A stretch of 63,117 nt of DNA from an uncultured Pelagibacteraceae bacterium (GTDB lineage Bacteria; Pseudomonadota; Alphaproteobacteria; Pelagibacterales; Pelagibacteraceae): positions 1-63,117 of the forward strand of contig CACPNO010000004.1 in NCBI GenBank assembly GCA_902635335.1, read 5' to 3'. The notes under the pieces were generated by a model, which saw only the letters and a list, made by a program, of their open reading frames with translations, had not been told where the DNA came from and searched no databases. Shown here one piece after another: positions 46,212-58,300 of the stretch. Within the stretch, counting starts at the first letter, position 1. The number at the start of each line of letters is the position of its first letter. Both the position numbers and the translations under genes were made by a program.

Positions 46212-46505
46212 TTAAATACCTGAAGTAAGATCAATATTTTGACCTTTTTTTAGAGTTATGATTGCTTTTTTAAAACCTTTTACTTTAACTTTTTTTCCTC
46301 TAGTGGTTTTAACTCTAGTTTTTTTGTTAATAATATTTACCTTTGTTACATTCACTTTAAATATCTTTTCAATGTTATTTTTTATATTTTTTTTATTTGC
46401 ATTAAAATGGACTTTAAAAGTTACTTTATTCTGCGCAGAAAGATTTGTTGATTTTTCTGTAACTAATGGTGACAATATTTTATCGTATAAATGTAATTTT
46501 TCCAT
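46212..46505 (-). CDS. rplW: 50S ribosomal protein L23
   Basis: Docking protein for trigger factor and SRP at the tunnel exit. In 97 residues it has YDKILSPLVTEKST, FKVHFNANKKNIKNNIEKIF and VTKVNIINKKTRVKTTRGKK. Lies one base from rplD and two from rplB in S10-operon order. Confidence 0.96.
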   Translation of the reverse strand: MEKLHLYDKILSPLVTEKSTNLSAQNKVTFKVHFNANKKNIKNNIEKIFKVNVTKVNIINKKTRVKTTRGKKVKVKGFKKAIITLKKGQNIDLTSGI

Positions 46506-46506
46506 T

Positions 46507-47127
46507 TTAGTATCTTTTTTCTAATTCTTTTATTGATGTTTCTGTAAATATCACTTTTTTAAACTTAGCTAAATCATATGCACTGAAGTGATTGATATCT
46601 GTTATTTTAACGTTTGGTATATTTTTTACTGATTTATATATATTATCTTTGGATTTTTTATCTGCTATTATTATTGAATTTTTTGCTTCAAACTTAATAA
46701 GAATATTATTCATTTCTTTTGTTTTTAGTATTTCATTTTGAAAATCATCAAGAACTATTAAATTATTCAATTTATTTTTTTTTGTTATGAGTGAAACTAT
46801 GCTTAGTTTTTTTTCACTTTTATTTAGTTTTCTCTTTTTATAATTTGTCTCTCCTTTTGGTCCGTGCGCAACACCACCACCTACAAATATTGGCGCTTTT
46901 TTGCTTGCATGTCTAGCATTACCTGTTCCTTTTTGAGCATATATTTTTGAAGTAGATCCAATTATTTCATTTTTTTGTTTAGTTTTTGCTTTTCTTCTTT
47001 TGTAATTAGCGTTGGTTTTGTATAATACATTGCTAATAAGTTTATTATTTATTTTAGCAGCAAATATTTTGTCTGAAACCTCAATTTGATTTTTTTTACC
47101 GTCAATATTTATCTTGTCAATTTTCAT
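46507..47127 (-). CDS. rplD: 50S ribosomal protein L4
   Basis: Tunnel-constriction protein; in E. coli it also autoregulates the S10 operon by binding the leader. The 206 residues are AT-biased and divergent, but the loop region KRRKAKTKQKNEIIGSTSKIYAQKGTGNARHASKKAPIFVGGG (around 43-86) and HGPKGETNYKKRKLNKSEKK are clear. No long S10 leader is present upstream of rpsJ (3-base gap), so E. coli-type L4 attenuation is unlikely. Confidence 0.96.
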   Translation of the reverse strand: MKIDKINIDGKKNQIEVSDKIFAAKINNKLISNVLYKTNANYKRRKAKTKQKNEIIGSTSKIYAQKGTGNARHASKKAPIFVGGGVAHGPKGETNYKKRKLNKSEKKLSIVSLITKKNKLNNLIVLDDFQNEILKTKEMNNILIKFEAKNSIIIADKKSKDNIYKSVKNIPNVKITDINHFSAYDLAKFKKVIFTETSIKELEKRY

Positions 47128-47130
47128 AAA

Positions 47131-47838
47131 CTATTTTTTTTTATCTTTAGATTTTTTTGATTTTTCAATAATCTCAATTTTTTCATTAATTGTTAATTTT
47201 TTTATATTTTTTACAGCTTTTTTAAGTAAAACCTCAGAGTTTTTAGAGCCGGGTATTGATCCTTTTAAATAAATAAGTTCATTTTCTAGATCGGTTTTAA
47301 TAACTTCAAGATTTTGCATAGATCTTATTTTATCACCCATATGACCAGCCATTTTTTTTCCTTTAAATACCTTGCCTGGATCTTGATTTTGTCCTGTTGA
47401 GCCATGAGCTCTATGAGATATAGACACACCGTGTGAAGCTCTTAGTCCCCCGAAATTATGGCGTTTCATAGCACCTGCGAAACCTTTTCCAATAGTTTTT
47501 GACCTTACATCTAAAAACTTAATATCTTTGAAAATTTCAATTCCAAATTCGTTTCCTTCTTTGTATTGATCAACGTTTTTTACTCTAAATTCTTTAAGAA
47601 TTTTTTTTGCTTCGGTATTTTTTTTTGCATAATAACCTTTCATCGCCTTTGTTAATTTTGAATTTTTTATTTTACCAAAACCTAGTTGAATAGCGCTATA
47701 CCCTCTTTTATCTTTGTCAATTATTTGAACTATTCTTCCTTTTTCAACTTTAAGCACTGTAACTGGAACTGAATAACCGGTCTTATAAAATTCTCTTGTC
47801 ATTCCAATTTTTTTACCAATTAGTCCAATTTCACTCAT
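47131..47838 (-). CDS. rplC: 50S ribosomal protein L3
   Basis: Early-assembly protein near the peptidyl transferase centre. The 235 residues (about 25 longer than E. coli) include GLIGKKIGMTREF, the KGFAGAMKRHNFGG and HGVSISHRAHGSTGQNQDPGKVFKGKKMAGHMG core (around 128-170), and a lysine-rich C-terminal tail. The glutamine of the GQNQDPG loop, methylated in many bacteria, is present. One-base overlap with rpsJ. Confidence 0.98.
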   Translation of the reverse strand: MSEIGLIGKKIGMTREFYKTGYSVPVTVLKVEKGRIVQIIDKDKRGYSAIQLGFGKIKNSKLTKAMKGYYAKKNTEAKKILKEFRVKNVDQYKEGNEFGIEIFKDIKFLDVRSKTIGKGFAGAMKRHNFGGLRASHGVSISHRAHGSTGQNQDPGKVFKGKKMAGHMGDKIRSMQNLEVIKTDLENELIYLKGSIPGSKNSEVLLKKAVKNIKKLTINEKIEIIEKSKKSKDKKK

Positions 47839-48146
47839 TATATTTTAATCTCCACATCAACTCCTGATGCTAAATCTAATTTCATCAAAGCCTCAACGGT
47901 TGCTGGTGTTGGTTCAATTATGTCAATTAATCTTTTATGAGTTCTTGTCTCAAATTGCTCTCTACTTTTTTTATCTATGTGTGGAGATTTCAAAACCGTA
48001 TACCTTTCTTTTTTCGTTGGCAGAGGTATAGGACCTTTGATATTTGCTCCTGTACGTTTTACAGTATTTACTATTTCTTCAGTAGATTGATCTAATACTT
48101 TATTATCGTAAGCTCTCAGTTTAATTCTAATATTTTGTTTATCCAT
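47838..48146 (-). CDS. rpsJ: 30S ribosomal protein S10
   Basis: Small-subunit protein and NusE transcription factor. The 102 residues contain [51 protein letters not shown] (around 38-72) and VEIKI at the end. It follows fusA by three bases; tuf, usually between them, is absent here. Confidence 0.98.
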   Translation of the reverse strand: MDKQNIRIKLRAYDNKVLDQSTEEIVNTVKRTGANIKGPIPLPTKKERYTVLKSPHIDKKSREQFETRTHKRLIDIIEPTPATVEALMKLDLASGVDVEIKI

Positions 48147-48149
48147 TAT

Positions 48150-50225
48150 TTAACCTGTTTTTTTTGTTACTTCATCTTGAACATTTTGTGGAACTTTGTC
48201 ATAATGATCAAAGAACATAGAATATTGAGCTCTTCCTTGAGACATTGATCTTAAGTTATTAATGTAGCCAAACATATTTGCTAAAGGTACCATTGCAGTT
48301 ATTACAGTTGCATTTCCTCTCTGCTCTTGTGTATTAATTTGACCTCTTCTGCTATTCAAATCTCCTATTACATCACCCATATAATCTTCGGGTGTTACAA
48401 CCTCAACTCTCATTATAGGTTCTAAAAGCTTTAAAGTTGCCTTTGTACAGGCTTCTTTAAAACATTGTCTTGAAGCTAGTTCAAAAGCCAAAACACTAGA
48501 GTCTACATCGTGGTGTAATCCGTCAACTATAGTTACTTTATAATCAATTAGTGGAAATCCAGCTAATATTCCTCCATCAGCAACTGTTTCGACACCTTTT
48601 TCAACACCTGGAATAAATTCTTTAGGAATTGCTCCACCTTTTATTTTACTTTCAATTTCTCTTCCTTTGCCAGGCTCAAGTGGTTCAACTGTTAACTTAA
48701 CTCTTGCAAATTGACCTGCTCCTCCACTTTGTTTCTTATGTGTGTAGTCATTTTCAGCAGATGATAGTATGGTTTCTCTGTAAGCTACTTGTGGTGCTCC
48801 TACATTAGCTTCAACTTTAAATTCTCTTTTCATTCTATCAACGATTATATCTAAATGTAATTCACCCATACCCTTTATAATTGTTTGCCCTGACTCTTCG
48901 TCGGATGTAACCCTGAATGATGGATCTTCTTTAGCCAATCTACCAAGGGCTTCTCCCATTTTTTCTTGGTCAGCTTTTGTTTTTGGTTCTACTGCAATTT
49001 CAATTACAGGGTCTGGAAATTCCATTGGTTCAAGTAAAACTGGTGTTTCTTTGTCTGCAAGTGTGTGGCCAGTTATTGTATTTTTTAATCCAGCTAGGGC
49101 TACGATATCACCTGCGTTTGCCTCTTTTATATCTTCTCTTGAATTTGCATGCATTAAGAGCATACGACCGACTCTTTCTTCTTTATCTTTTGATGTATTA
49201 TAAATTCCTGTACCTGATTTTACTGTTCCTGAATAAATTCTTATAAATGTTAAACTTCCTACAAATGGATCATTTGCAACTTTAAAGGCTAATGCAGAAA
49301 ATGGTGCGTTATCATCAAATTTCATTTCAACCTCGTCCTCTGAACCTGGTTTTGTACCTTTTATAGATCCTATATCTTTAGGGCTCGGTAAAAAATTCAC
49401 GACAGCATCTAAAAGTGGTTGAACACCTTTGTTTTTGAATGCAGAACCTGTAAGAACAGGTACAAAATCAAAACCCAAGCAGCCTTTTCTAATACACTTT
49501 ATTAAGTCTTCTTCTGAGATATCTTTACCACCAAGATAGTCTTCCATAAGTTTTTCATCTTGTTCAACTGCAGTCTCAACTAACTCTTGTCTATATTTTT
49601 TTGAAATTTCTATTAAATCCTCAGGTATATCAGTATGTTCCCATGCTGCTCCAAGATCTTCATTTTTCCATACTACAGCTTTCATTTTTATAAGGTCAAC
49701 CACACCTTTTAATGAAGATTCTACTCCTATAGGTACTTGGATTACTAGAGGTTTAGCGCCCAATCTCTCTTTTATCATACTTACACATCTAAAAAAATCG
49801 GCTCCAGTTCTATCTAGTTTATTTACAAAACAAATTCTTGGAACTTTGTATTTATCTGCTTGTCTCCAAACAGTTTCTGATTGTGGTTCAACGCCCGCAA
49901 CTCCATCAAAAACAGCTACAGCACCATCGAGAACTTTTAAAGATCGTTCTACTTCAATTGTAAAGTCTACATGACCTGGTGTGTCTATGATGTTGATTCT
50001 ATGTTCATTCCAAAAACATGTGGTGGCAGCTGATGTGATTGTTATACCTCTTTCTTGTTCTTGTTCCATCCAATCCATTGTTGCAGCGCCATCGTGTACC
50101 TCACCAATTTTATGACTCTTTCCAGTGTAATAAAGAATTCTTTCTGTTGTTGTAGTTTTACCAGCATCTATATGTGCCATGATACCTATGTTTCTATATT
50201 TATCTAATGTGTGTGTTCTAGACAT
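48150..50225 (-). CDS. fusA: Elongation factor G
   Basis: GTPase that drives translocation and, with RRF, ribosome recycling. The 691-residue protein has the G1 motif AHIDAGKT at 17-24, DTPGH at 81-85 and NKLD at 134-137, followed by domains II-V including the ribosome-mimicking domain IV ([23 protein letters not shown]). Sits six bases after rpsG and three before rpsJ, so str and S10 genes appear fused into a single unit. Confidence 0.98.
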   Translation of the reverse strand: MSRTHTLDKYRNIGIMAHIDAGKTTTTERILYYTGKSHKIGEVHDGAATMDWMEQEQERGITITSAATTCFWNEHRINIIDTPGHVDFTIEVERSLKVLDGAVAVFDGVAGVEPQSETVWRQADKYKVPRICFVNKLDRTGADFFRCVSMIKERLGAKPLVIQVPIGVESSLKGVVDLIKMKAVVWKNEDLGAAWEHTDIPEDLIEISKKYRQELVETAVEQDEKLMEDYLGGKDISEEDLIKCIRKGCLGFDFVPVLTGSAFKNKGVQPLLDAVVNFLPSPKDIGSIKGTKPGSEDEVEMKFDDNAPFSALAFKVANDPFVGSLTFIRIYSGTVKSGTGIYNTSKDKEERVGRMLLMHANSREDIKEANAGDIVALAGLKNTITGHTLADKETPVLLEPMEFPDPVIEIAVEPKTKADQEKMGEALGRLAKEDPSFRVTSDEESGQTIIKGMGELHLDIIVDRMKREFKVEANVGAPQVAYRETILSSAENDYTHKKQSGGAGQFARVKLTVEPLEPGKGREIESKIKGGAIPKEFIPGVEKGVETVADGGILAGFPLIDYKVTIVDGLHHDVDSSVLAFELASRQCFKEACTKATLKLLEPIMRVEVVTPEDYMGDVIGDLNSRRGQINTQEQRGNATVITAMVPLANMFGYINNLRSMSQGRAQYSMFFDHYDKVPQNVQDEVTKKTG

Positions 50226-50231
50226 ATTCCT

Positions 50232-50702
50232 TTACCATCTAAAATGAGCAAAAGCTTTATTAGACTCTGCCATTTTGTGTGTATCCTCTTTTTTTTTTAT
50301 TGCCGATCCTCTATTTTGATAAGCATCATAAATTTCATTAAAAATTTTATCTGACATCTTTTTATCTTTTCTTTTTCTTGAAGCATCAATCAACCATCTC
50401 AAAGCTAATGCTTGAGACCTTTTGCTCTTAACTTCAACTGGAACTTGGTATGTAGCGCCTCCAACTCTTCTCGATCTAACCTCTACTGTAGGTCTAATAT
50501 TATTTATTGCATCGTTAAATACACTCAGTGGTTCATCTTTAGACTTGCTTTTAAGTTTATCAATCGCATCGTAAATTATTTTTTCTGCTATTGTTTTTTT
50601 ACCATCATACATAATAGAATTTATTAATTTTGGAATTATTGAAGATTTATATTTAGGATCAACTATAGTTAATTTTTTTGGTGCTTTTCTTTTTCTAGAC
50701 AT
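50232..50702 (-). CDS. rpsG: 30S ribosomal protein S7
   Basis: Nucleates assembly of the small-subunit head and contacts E-site tRNA. The 156 residues include KLINSIMYDGKKTIAEKI, VRSRRVGGATYQVPVEV and the ending HKMAESNKAFAHFRW. Three bases separate it from rpsL. In E. coli S7 represses str-operon translation; here the intercistronic space is too small for the same element. Confidence 0.98.
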   Translation of the reverse strand: MSRKRKAPKKLTIVDPKYKSSIIPKLINSIMYDGKKTIAEKIIYDAIDKLKSKSKDEPLSVFNDAINNIRPTVEVRSRRVGGATYQVPVEVKSKRSQALALRWLIDASRKRKDKKMSDKIFNEIYDAYQNRGSAIKKKEDTHKMAESNKAFAHFRW

Positions 50703-50705
50703 TTA

Positions 50706-51077
50706 TTATTTACCTTTTTTAGTTCCGTATAACGATCTTCTTTGTTTACGATTTGCTACACCTTGGGTGTCTAAATTTCCCCTAAGTATGTGATATCTAA
50801 CACCTGGTAAATCTTTAACTCTCCCTCCTCTAATCAATACGACTGAGTGTTCTTGTAAGTTATGACCCTCTCCAGGAATATAAGCAGTTACCTCAAAACC
50901 ATTGGATAGTCTAACACGTGCAACTTTTCTTAATGCTGAATTTGGTTTTTTTGGGGTTGTTGTATAAACTTTTACACAAACACCTCTTTTTAAAGGTTGT
51001 TTTTGCAAAGCTGGAACTTTGTTCCTAGTTATTTGCTTATCTCTACTTTTTCTTACTAACTGGTTAATAGTTGGCAT
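50706..51077 (-). CDS. rpsL: 30S ribosomal protein S12
   Basis: Decoding-centre protein. The 123 residues show [15 protein letters not shown], the streptomycin-site segment [20 protein letters not shown] with the conserved lysines of drug-sensitive ribosomes, and [16 protein letters not shown]. First gene of the str group, preceded by the longest non-coding stretch of the window (148 bases). Confidence 0.98.
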   Translation of the reverse strand: MPTINQLVRKSRDKQITRNKVPALQKQPLKRGVCVKVYTTTPKKPNSALRKVARVRLSNGFEVTAYIPGEGHNLQEHSVVLIRGGRVKDLPGVRYHILRGNLDTQGVANRKQRRSLYGTKKGK

Positions 51078-51099
51078 AATTTTTTTTTAATTTGAATGG

Positions 51100-51119
51100 A
51101 AATAACTGACATGTTATTT
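51100..51119 (-). promoter_or_regulatory. Leader hairpin II upstream of rpsL
   Basis: AAATAAC and GTTATTT form a perfect seven-base stem with a six-base loop, ending 23 bases before the rpsL start codon. It lies downstream of the proposed start site, so it would be part of the mRNA leader and could influence rpsL translation. The weak AT stem limits confidence. Confidence 0.35.
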
Positions 51120-51130
51120 GTGGCAGCGTT

Positions 51131-51147
51131 TAGTGATCTAGTCACTA
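51131..51147 (-). promoter_or_regulatory. Leader hairpin I upstream of rpsL
   Basis: TAGTGA and TCACTA are exact complements around a five-base loop. The element is within the predicted untranslated leader of the str operon, about 15 bases after the proposed start site. It is a candidate ribosomal-protein or attenuation element; no family match was recognised. Confidence 0.35.
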
Positions 51148-51169
51148 CATTCCAACCAAAAACATGGCC

Positions 51170-51197
51170 AAAATACATTAGAAATTGTATTTGTCAA
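51170..51197 (-). promoter_or_regulatory. Candidate str-operon promoter upstream of rpsL
   Basis: On the minus strand TTGACA (51192-51197, consensus) and TATTTT (51170-51175, four of six) are 16 bases apart in the rpoC-rpsL gap. The predicted start near 51163 leaves a leader of about 86 bases. The octamer ATGGCCAA occurs next to the -10 (51164-51171) and again at 51217-51224. Confidence 0.55.
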
Positions 51198-51225
51198 ACT
51201 AAATAAGATTTAAAAAATGGCCAAT

Positions 51226-54200
51226 TTATTGATTAATTTGAGTCTCAGTGGGCTCTTTCAATTCTTGATCTGACAAAAATTTTTGATCGTCATCTATTGC
51301 TTTTTTATTCCAAGAATTTTTAATTGTTCCGGTTCCAGCGGGCACAAGTCTTCCAACAATAACATTTTCTTTTAAGCCAGTAAGTTTATCTACTTTCCCT
51401 TTAATAGCTGCATCAGTTAGAACTCTTGTAGTTTCTTGGAAAGATGCTGCAGAAATAAATGACTCGGTTTGCAAAGAGGCTTTTGTTATACCCATAAGTA
51501 CTCTTTCACCAATAGCAGGTTTTTTTCCATCTGCCTTTAATTTTTCGTTCATTGTTTCAAATTTTACTCTATCTACTATTTCGCCAGGTAATAATTTACT
51601 GTCACCTGCTTCTTTAACTTCAACTTTTTTTAGCATTTGTCTCAATATTGTTTCTATGTGCTTATCGTTAATGATTACTCCTTGAAGTCTATAAACATCT
51701 TGAACTTGATTAACAAAATACTCTGTCAATTCCTCGATACCAAGTATTCTTAAAATGTCATGGGGTAATGGTTGGCCATCTAAAAGATACTCACCCTTTT
51801 TAATTTTTTCACCCTGGTTAAAATTAATATGTTTTCCTTTTGGAATTAAGTAACTAGAAGTATCTCCATTTTCTGCCTCTATTGTTACTCTTTGCTTGCC
51901 TCTAACCTCTTTACCAAAAATCACACTACCATCATTTTCAGCTATAATTGCGCTATCTTTTGCTTTTCTTGCTTCGAATAATTCAGCAACTCTAGGTAAT
52001 CCTCCTGTTATATCTTTTGTTTTTGTGGTTTCCTTGGGAAGTCTCGCAATTACATCACCTGCTGAAATTTTTACTCCATCTTTTACTGATAAAATAGAGT
52101 CTGGAACTAAATAGTATCTTGCTTCATTGTCATCAGCTTTTTTAATAACATTACCTTTTGCATCTCTTAATGTAATTCTTGGTTTAAGATCAGTATTTTT
52201 AGATTGAGTTTTCCAATCAACAACTGCTTTTGTGGAAATACCAGTTGCGTCATCAACAGTTTCAGCAATTGAAACTCCATCAATTAAATCAACATAATTA
52301 ACAATACCATCTTTTTCAGCAATTACAGGGGTTGTATATGGATCCCATTCACAAATTTTTGCACCCTTTTTTACTTTTTGTTGATTTTCAAAAAATAGTT
52401 TTGATCCATATGGAACTTTATATGATGCAACTTGTAATCCTTGATCATCTTCAATTGATATCTCAGTATTTCGACCCATAACTATTTGATTGTTTTTTGA
52501 GTCTTTTATTAAGTTTGTATTAACAATTTTAAGAGTTCCTTCTGAATTTGATACTATTTGTGACTCTTGCTTAACTGAAGCTGTACCACCAACATGGAAA
52601 GTTCTCATAGTTAGCTGCGTTCCAGGTTCACCTATAGACTGAGCAGATATCATTCCTATAGCCTCACCTACGTGAACCATTTTTCCTCTTGATAAGTCTC
52701 TTCCATATGATGTAGCACAAACACCCTCTTTTGCACGACAAGTCATTACTGAGTATACATTTATACTTTTTACTCCAGCTGCATCAATTTTTTCACATCC
52801 ACCTTCATCAATCATTTGATCTTTTTCTATTAAAATATCACCAGTTAATGGATTCTTTATTTCCTTTGCGGCAACCCTTCCTAATGCTCTTTCAGAAAGA
52901 CTAACCATTATATTACCGCCTTCAAGTACTTCTGTGAGTTTTATAGAACCGCAGTTCATATCACATTTTGGTTTTGTTATTGTTAAATCTTGAGCAACAT
53001 CACATAACCTTCTAGTTAAATATCCTGAGCTAGCAGTTTTAAGTGCAGTATCAGCTAATCCTTTTCTGGCACCGTGAGTTGAATTAAAATACTCTAATGC
53101 AGTAAGGCCTTCTTTAAAATTTGATGTAATTGGAGTCTCAATAATCTCACCTGATGGTTTAGCAATTAAACCTCTCATTCCAGCCAATTGTTTCATTTGA
53201 GCCGCTGAACCTCTGGCACCACTATCTGCCATCATAAATACAGAATTGATTTTTAACCCATCTTCTGTAACTTCTGTTGCTGAGATTCTCTTCATCATTT
53301 CTGATGCAACTCTATCTGTACATTTAGACCATGCATCAATAACTTTATTATACTTTTCTCCTCTTGTTATAAGTCCTTCAGCGTATTGCCCCTCATAGTC
53401 AGCAATAAGTTTTTTAGTTTCATCAATTAATTGTTCTTTATTATCTGGAATTAAAAGATCATCTTTTCCAAACGAAATTCCAGCTTTAAATGCATGTTTA
53501 AATCCAATATCTTTCAATTTATCACAAAAAATTACAGTGCTTTTTTGGCCTGAAAACCTAAATACATGATCAATAACTTCTGAAACTATTTTCTTTGGAA
53601 GAAGTCTATCTATTAAAGAAAATTTATTGTTTATATTTTTTGGAATTATACTTGATAATAAAAATCTACCAGCTGTGCTTATATGTTTTTCAAATTTAGC
53701 ATTTCCTTTTTCATCAATAGTTTCAAATCTAGACACAATTCTTGAATGAACTTTAATCTGCCCAGTTTCTAATGCATGCTCTATTTCGGATGTGTTTACA
53801 AAATAACCTTCGACCTTCTCAGTTTGAACTGGAGGTTGAGATAAATAATAGATCCCTAATATCATATCCTGACTTGGAACAATTATTGGTTTACCATTAG
53901 AAGGACTTAAGATATTGTTTGTAGACATCATCAATACTCTAGCCTCTAATTGTGCCTCTAAACTTAGAGGTACATGTACTGCCATTTGATCACCATCAAA
54001 ATCTGCATTGAAGGCTGCGCATGTTAAAGGGTGAAGTTCTATTGCATTACCTTCAATTAGTTTAGGCTCAAAGGCTTGTACTCCAAGCCTGTGTAATGTA
54101 GGGGCTCTATTTAATATCACAGGATGCTCTCTTACAATTAATTCTAATGCATCCCAAACTTCTGTTCTTTCTCTCTCAACTAATTTTTTAGCTTGTTTTA

Positions 54201-55392
54201 TTGTAGAAGCTAATCCTAATTTGTTTAAACGAGCATATAAAAAAGGTTTGAACAATTCTAATGCCATTTTTTTTGGCAACCCACACTCATGTAATTTTAG
54301 GTCTGGACCAACAACAATTACAGATCTTCCAGAATAATCAACTCTTTTCCCTAAAAGATTTTGTCTAAATCTACCTTGTTTTCCTTTTAACATTTCTGCT
54401 AAAGATTTAAGAGGTCTTTTACCAGTTCCAGTTATTACTCGTCCTCTTCTCCCGTTATCAAATAGTGCATCAACAGACTCTTGAAGCATTCTTTTTTCAT
54501 TTCTTACAATGATATCTGGTGCTTTTAAATCTATAAGTCTTTTTAACCTATTATTTCTATTTATAACTCTTCTGTATAAATCATTTAAATCAGATGTAGC
54601 AAAACGGCCTCCATCTAAAGGAACTAGAGGTCTCAACTCTGGTGGTATAACAGGAACTGTAGTAAGTATCATCCATTCTGGTTTATTTCCAGTTTCAATA
54701 AATGATTCAATTAACTTTAATCTTTTAATAGATCTTTCTTCATTAACTTTAGATTTGGTCTCTTTAATATTTTTTATTAACTTTTCTCTTTCTTCTTCTA
54801 GATTTATTGATTTAAGAATTTCTAGTATAGCCTCCGCTCCAATACCAGCTGTGAACGCTTCTTCGCCATAATCATCCTGATATTTTATAAGTTCTTCTTC
54901 ACCTAACAATTGATGCTTTTTTAATCCAGTTAATCCAGGTTCTATGACAATAAAGTTTTCAAAATATAAAACTCTTTCAACTTCTTTTAATTTCATATCA
55001 ACAACTAAAGAAATTCTGCTTGGCAATGATTTTAAGAACCAGATGTGAGCGACAGGGGTAGCTAGGTTAATGTGACCCATTCTTTCTCTTCGGACATTTG
55101 ATTTAGTAACCTCAACACCACATTTTTCACATATAATACCTCTAAACTTCATTCTTTTATATTTTCCACATAAGCACTCGTAATCTTTGATGGGTCCAAA
55201 TATTCTTGCGCAGAAAAGGCCATCTTTTTCTGGTCTAAATGTTCTATAATTTATTGTTTCTGGCTTCTTAATTTCACCAAAGGTCCATGATTTAATTTTC
55301 TCAGGACTTGCTAATGTTATTTTTATACTATTGAAATTTTGTGCTTCAGATATTTCTGATGATTTAAATAAATCTGATAATTCTTTACTCAT
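51226..55392 (-). CDS. rpoC: RNA polymerase subunit beta'
   Basis: Catalytic large subunit of RNA polymerase, 1388 residues. The N-terminal zinc site is C73, C75, C88 and C91; the active-site motif NADFDGDQ is at 462-469 with Mg-binding aspartates 464, 466 and 468. The bridge-helix and trigger-loop region [16 protein letters not shown] is present and the C-terminal [14 protein letters not shown] precedes the omega-contact end. Follows rpoB by three bases. Length is typical of alphaproteobacteria. Confidence 0.98.
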   Translation of the reverse strand: MSKELSDLFKSSEISEAQNFNSIKITLASPEKIKSWTFGEIKKPETINYRTFRPEKDGLFCARIFGPIKDYECLCGKYKRMKFRGIICEKCGVEVTKSNVRRERMGHINLATPVAHIWFLKSLPSRISLVVDMKLKEVERVLYFENFIVIEPGLTGLKKHQLLGEEELIKYQDDYGEEAFTAGIGAEAILEILKSINLEEEREKLIKNIKETKSKVNEERSIKRLKLIESFIETGNKPEWMILTTVPVIPPELRPLVPLDGGRFATSDLNDLYRRVINRNNRLKRLIDLKAPDIIVRNEKRMLQESVDALFDNGRRGRVITGTGKRPLKSLAEMLKGKQGRFRQNLLGKRVDYSGRSVIVVGPDLKLHECGLPKKMALELFKPFLYARLNKLGLASTIKQAKKLVERERTEVWDALELIVREHPVILNRAPTLHRLGVQAFEPKLIEGNAIELHPLTCAAFNADFDGDQMAVHVPLSLEAQLEARVLMMSTNNILSPSNGKPIIVPSQDMILGIYYLSQPPVQTEKVEGYFVNTSEIEHALETGQIKVHSRIVSRFETIDEKGNAKFEKHISTAGRFLLSSIIPKNINNKFSLIDRLLPKKIVSEVIDHVFRFSGQKSTVIFCDKLKDIGFKHAFKAGISFGKDDLLIPDNKEQLIDETKKLIADYEGQYAEGLITRGEKYNKVIDAWSKCTDRVASEMMKRISATEVTEDGLKINSVFMMADSGARGSAAQMKQLAGMRGLIAKPSGEIIETPITSNFKEGLTALEYFNSTHGARKGLADTALKTASSGYLTRRLCDVAQDLTITKPKCDMNCGSIKLTEVLEGGNIMVSLSERALGRVAAKEIKNPLTGDILIEKDQMIDEGGCEKIDAAGVKSINVYSVMTCRAKEGVCATSYGRDLSRGKMVHVGEAIGMISAQSIGEPGTQLTMRTFHVGGTASVKQESQIVSNSEGTLKIVNTNLIKDSKNNQIVMGRNTEISIEDDQGLQVASYKVPYGSKLFFENQQKVKKGAKICEWDPYTTPVIAEKDGIVNYVDLIDGVSIAETVDDATGISTKAVVDWKTQSKNTDLKPRITLRDAKGNVIKKADDNEARYYLVPDSILSVKDGVKISAGDVIARLPKETTKTKDITGGLPRVAELFEARKAKDSAIIAENDGSVIFGKEVRGKQRVTIEAENGDTSSYLIPKGKHINFNQGEKIKKGEYLLDGQPLPHDILRILGIEELTEYFVNQVQDVYRLQGVIINDKHIETILRQMLKKVEVKEAGDSKLLPGEIVDRVKFETMNEKLKADGKKPAIGERVLMGITKASLQTESFISAASFQETTRVLTDAAIKGKVDKLTGLKENVIVGRLVPAGTGTIKNSWNKKAIDDDQKFLSDQELKEPTETQINQ

Positions 55393-55395
55393 GAT

Positions 55396-58300
55396 TTAGT
55401 TTAACTCCACATTTAGCGCTAATGATTTTATTTCTTTTACTAACACATTAAATGATTCTGGAATACCTGACTCAAAATTTTCCTCGCCTTTTACAATTGT
55501 TTCATAAACCTTAACACGTCCGGCAACATCATCAGATTTTACTGTTAATATTTCTTGAAGTGTATATGACGCTCCATAAGCTTCTAAAGCCCAAACTTCC
55601 ATCTCACCGAACCTTTGGCCTCCCAATTGAGCTTTACCTCCAAGCGGTTGTTGTGTAACTAAACTATATGGTCCTGTTGATCTGGCATGAATTTTATCTT
55701 CAACTAAGTGATGGAGCTTAAGCATATAAATAATTCCAACTGTTACAGGTCTATCAAATTTTTCGCCAGTTCTGCCGTCCCATAAAGTAGTTTGTCCAGA
55801 CTTTGGTAAATTTGCTAAATCAAGCATTTTAGTAACATCTTTTTCTTTGGCTCCATCAAAAACTGGTGTTGAGATTGGCACCCCATTTTGAATATTTTGA
55901 CACAAATCCTTAAATTCAGTATTTGATAAATTCTCAATATTTTCAGAATATACATCATCACCATACACAGATTTTAAAAACTTACTTATTTTTTCAATTT
56001 TTTCTATTTTTTTTTGATTTGAATTAATTAAATCAGTTAGTTGTTGTCCTAGCTCTTTGCATGACCAACCTAAATGAGTTTCAAGTATTTGCCCAACATT
56101 CATCCTACTAGGAACTCCAAGAGGGTTAAGAACAATGTCAACAGGTTTACCATTTTCTCTATAAGGCATATCTTCTACAGGTACTATCTTACTAACAACA
56201 CCTTTGTTTCCATGCCTTCCTGACATTTTATCTCCAGGTCTTAATCTTCTTTTGATTGCCACAAAAACTTTAACCATTTTCATTACGCTTGGTAACAAGT
56301 CATCACCCTGTCTGATTTTTAAGACTTTATCCTCAAATCTCTCTTGAATATCTTTTTTTGCACTTTCGTATTGAGATTTTAATTGCAGTAATGTTTCATT
56401 TTTTTTATCCTCAGCAACCAAAATTTTAAATAAATCAGAAATAGATAATTCAAAAATTATTTCTTCATTGATTGATGTACCAATTTCGTGATTTTTAATC
56501 TTTTTATTAAGCTTTGTATTATTTAGTATTGATAGAGCTCTTTGTCTAATACTTCTCTCTAAAATATCTTCTTCAACAATTTTATCTTGTTGCACACTTT
56601 CTATTTCTGCTCTTTCTATAGTTATGGATCTTTCATCTTTTTCAATTCCATGTCTATTGAAAACTCTGACATCAACAACAATTCCCCCGCTTCCACTAGG
56701 CATTTTTAATGAAGTATCCGTCACATCAATAGCTTTTTCACCAAAGATAGATCTCAAAAGTTTTTCTTCTGGTCCTGATGCTGAGTCACCTTTTGGTGTT
56801 ACTTTTCCAACCAATATATCTCCAGGTTTTACCTCTGCACCAATATATACAATTCCAGACTCATCAAGATTTTTTAGGGATTCTTCATTTATATTTGGAA
56901 TGTCTCTTGTAATATCTTCTTCACCTAATTTAGTATCTCTTGCCATCACCTCATATTCTTCAATATGAATTGAAGTAAATACATCATCTGTTACACATCT
57001 TTCAGATATTAATATGGAGTCCTCAAAATTGTATCCCTGCCAAGGCATAAATGCTACAGTCACATTTTTACCTAAAGCTAATTCACCAGTTTTTGTTGAT
57101 GGTCCATCAGCAATAATATCACCAGTTTTTACTTTATCACCTACTCTTACTAATGGTTTTTGATTTATGCATGTATTTTGATTAGACCTTTTGAATTTTT
57201 GTAGATTATAAATATCTACACCTGACTCAGAATAGTCTTTTTCATTTGAAGCTTTTATAACAATACGTTTTCCATCGATTTTATCAACAATACCATCCCT
57301 TTTTGCAACAATTGTAACACCGGAGTCTAGAGCAACATCACTTTCAATTCCTGTTCCAACAAGCGGTGCCTCAGGTTTTAGAAGCGGAACAGCTTGTCTC
57401 ATCATATTTGAGCCCATCAGGGCTCTATTTGCATCATCATTCTCTAAAAAAGGAATTAATGATGCAGCTACAGAAACCAACTGTTTTGGCGATACATCTA
57501 TATAATCAATATTTTCTGGTTTTGATAATATAAAATCTAAGTTTGCACGGCTTGATATAAGTTCTTCTACAAACTTTCCATTTTTATCAAGAACAGAATT
57601 AGCTTGAGCTATAGTAAATTTAGTCTCTTCCATAGCAGAAAGATATTCAATTTTATCTTGAACAATTCCATTCTCTACTTTTTTATAAGGGCTTTCTATA
57701 AAGCCATATTTATTAATTTTAGAATATGTTGAAAGACTATTAATCAATCCAATATTTGGACCTTCTGGGGTTTCTATTGGACATATTCGACCGTAATGTG
57801 TTGGGTGAACGTCTCTAACTTCAAATCCAGCTCTTTCTCTAGTTAAACCACCTGGACCTAATGCAGAAACTCTTCTTTTGTGAGTTATTTCAGATAATGG
57901 ATTTGTTTGATCCATGAATTGTGAAAGTTGTGAGGTTGCAAAAAAATCTTTTAAAGAAATTGTTAATGGTTTAGCATTTATTAGATCTTGTGGCATTGCA
58001 GACTCGACATCTAGTGTTGTCATTTTTTCTTTAATCGCTCTTTCCATTCTATAAACACCAATTCTTGCTTGATTTTCAACCAATTCTCCAACGGATCTAA
58101 CTCTTCTATTGCCTAAGTGATCTATATCATCAACTTCATCCTTACCATCTCTGAGATCTAACATTTTTTTTATTATTGCTAAAATATCGTCATTTCTTAA
58201 AATTGTAATTTTATCAGAGCAATTTAAATCTAGTCTTGAGTTCATTTTAACTCTTCCTACATCAGAAAGGTCATATCTGTCTGAGCTAAAAAAAAGATTG

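Noticed and set aside
54509-54871. A 120-codon open frame on the plus strand inside rpoC (similarly 56624-56968 in rpoB, 43598-43954 in rplP and 22245-22628 in gatA)
   Set aside because: They mirror highly conserved genes on the opposite strand and lack motifs or plausible promoters.
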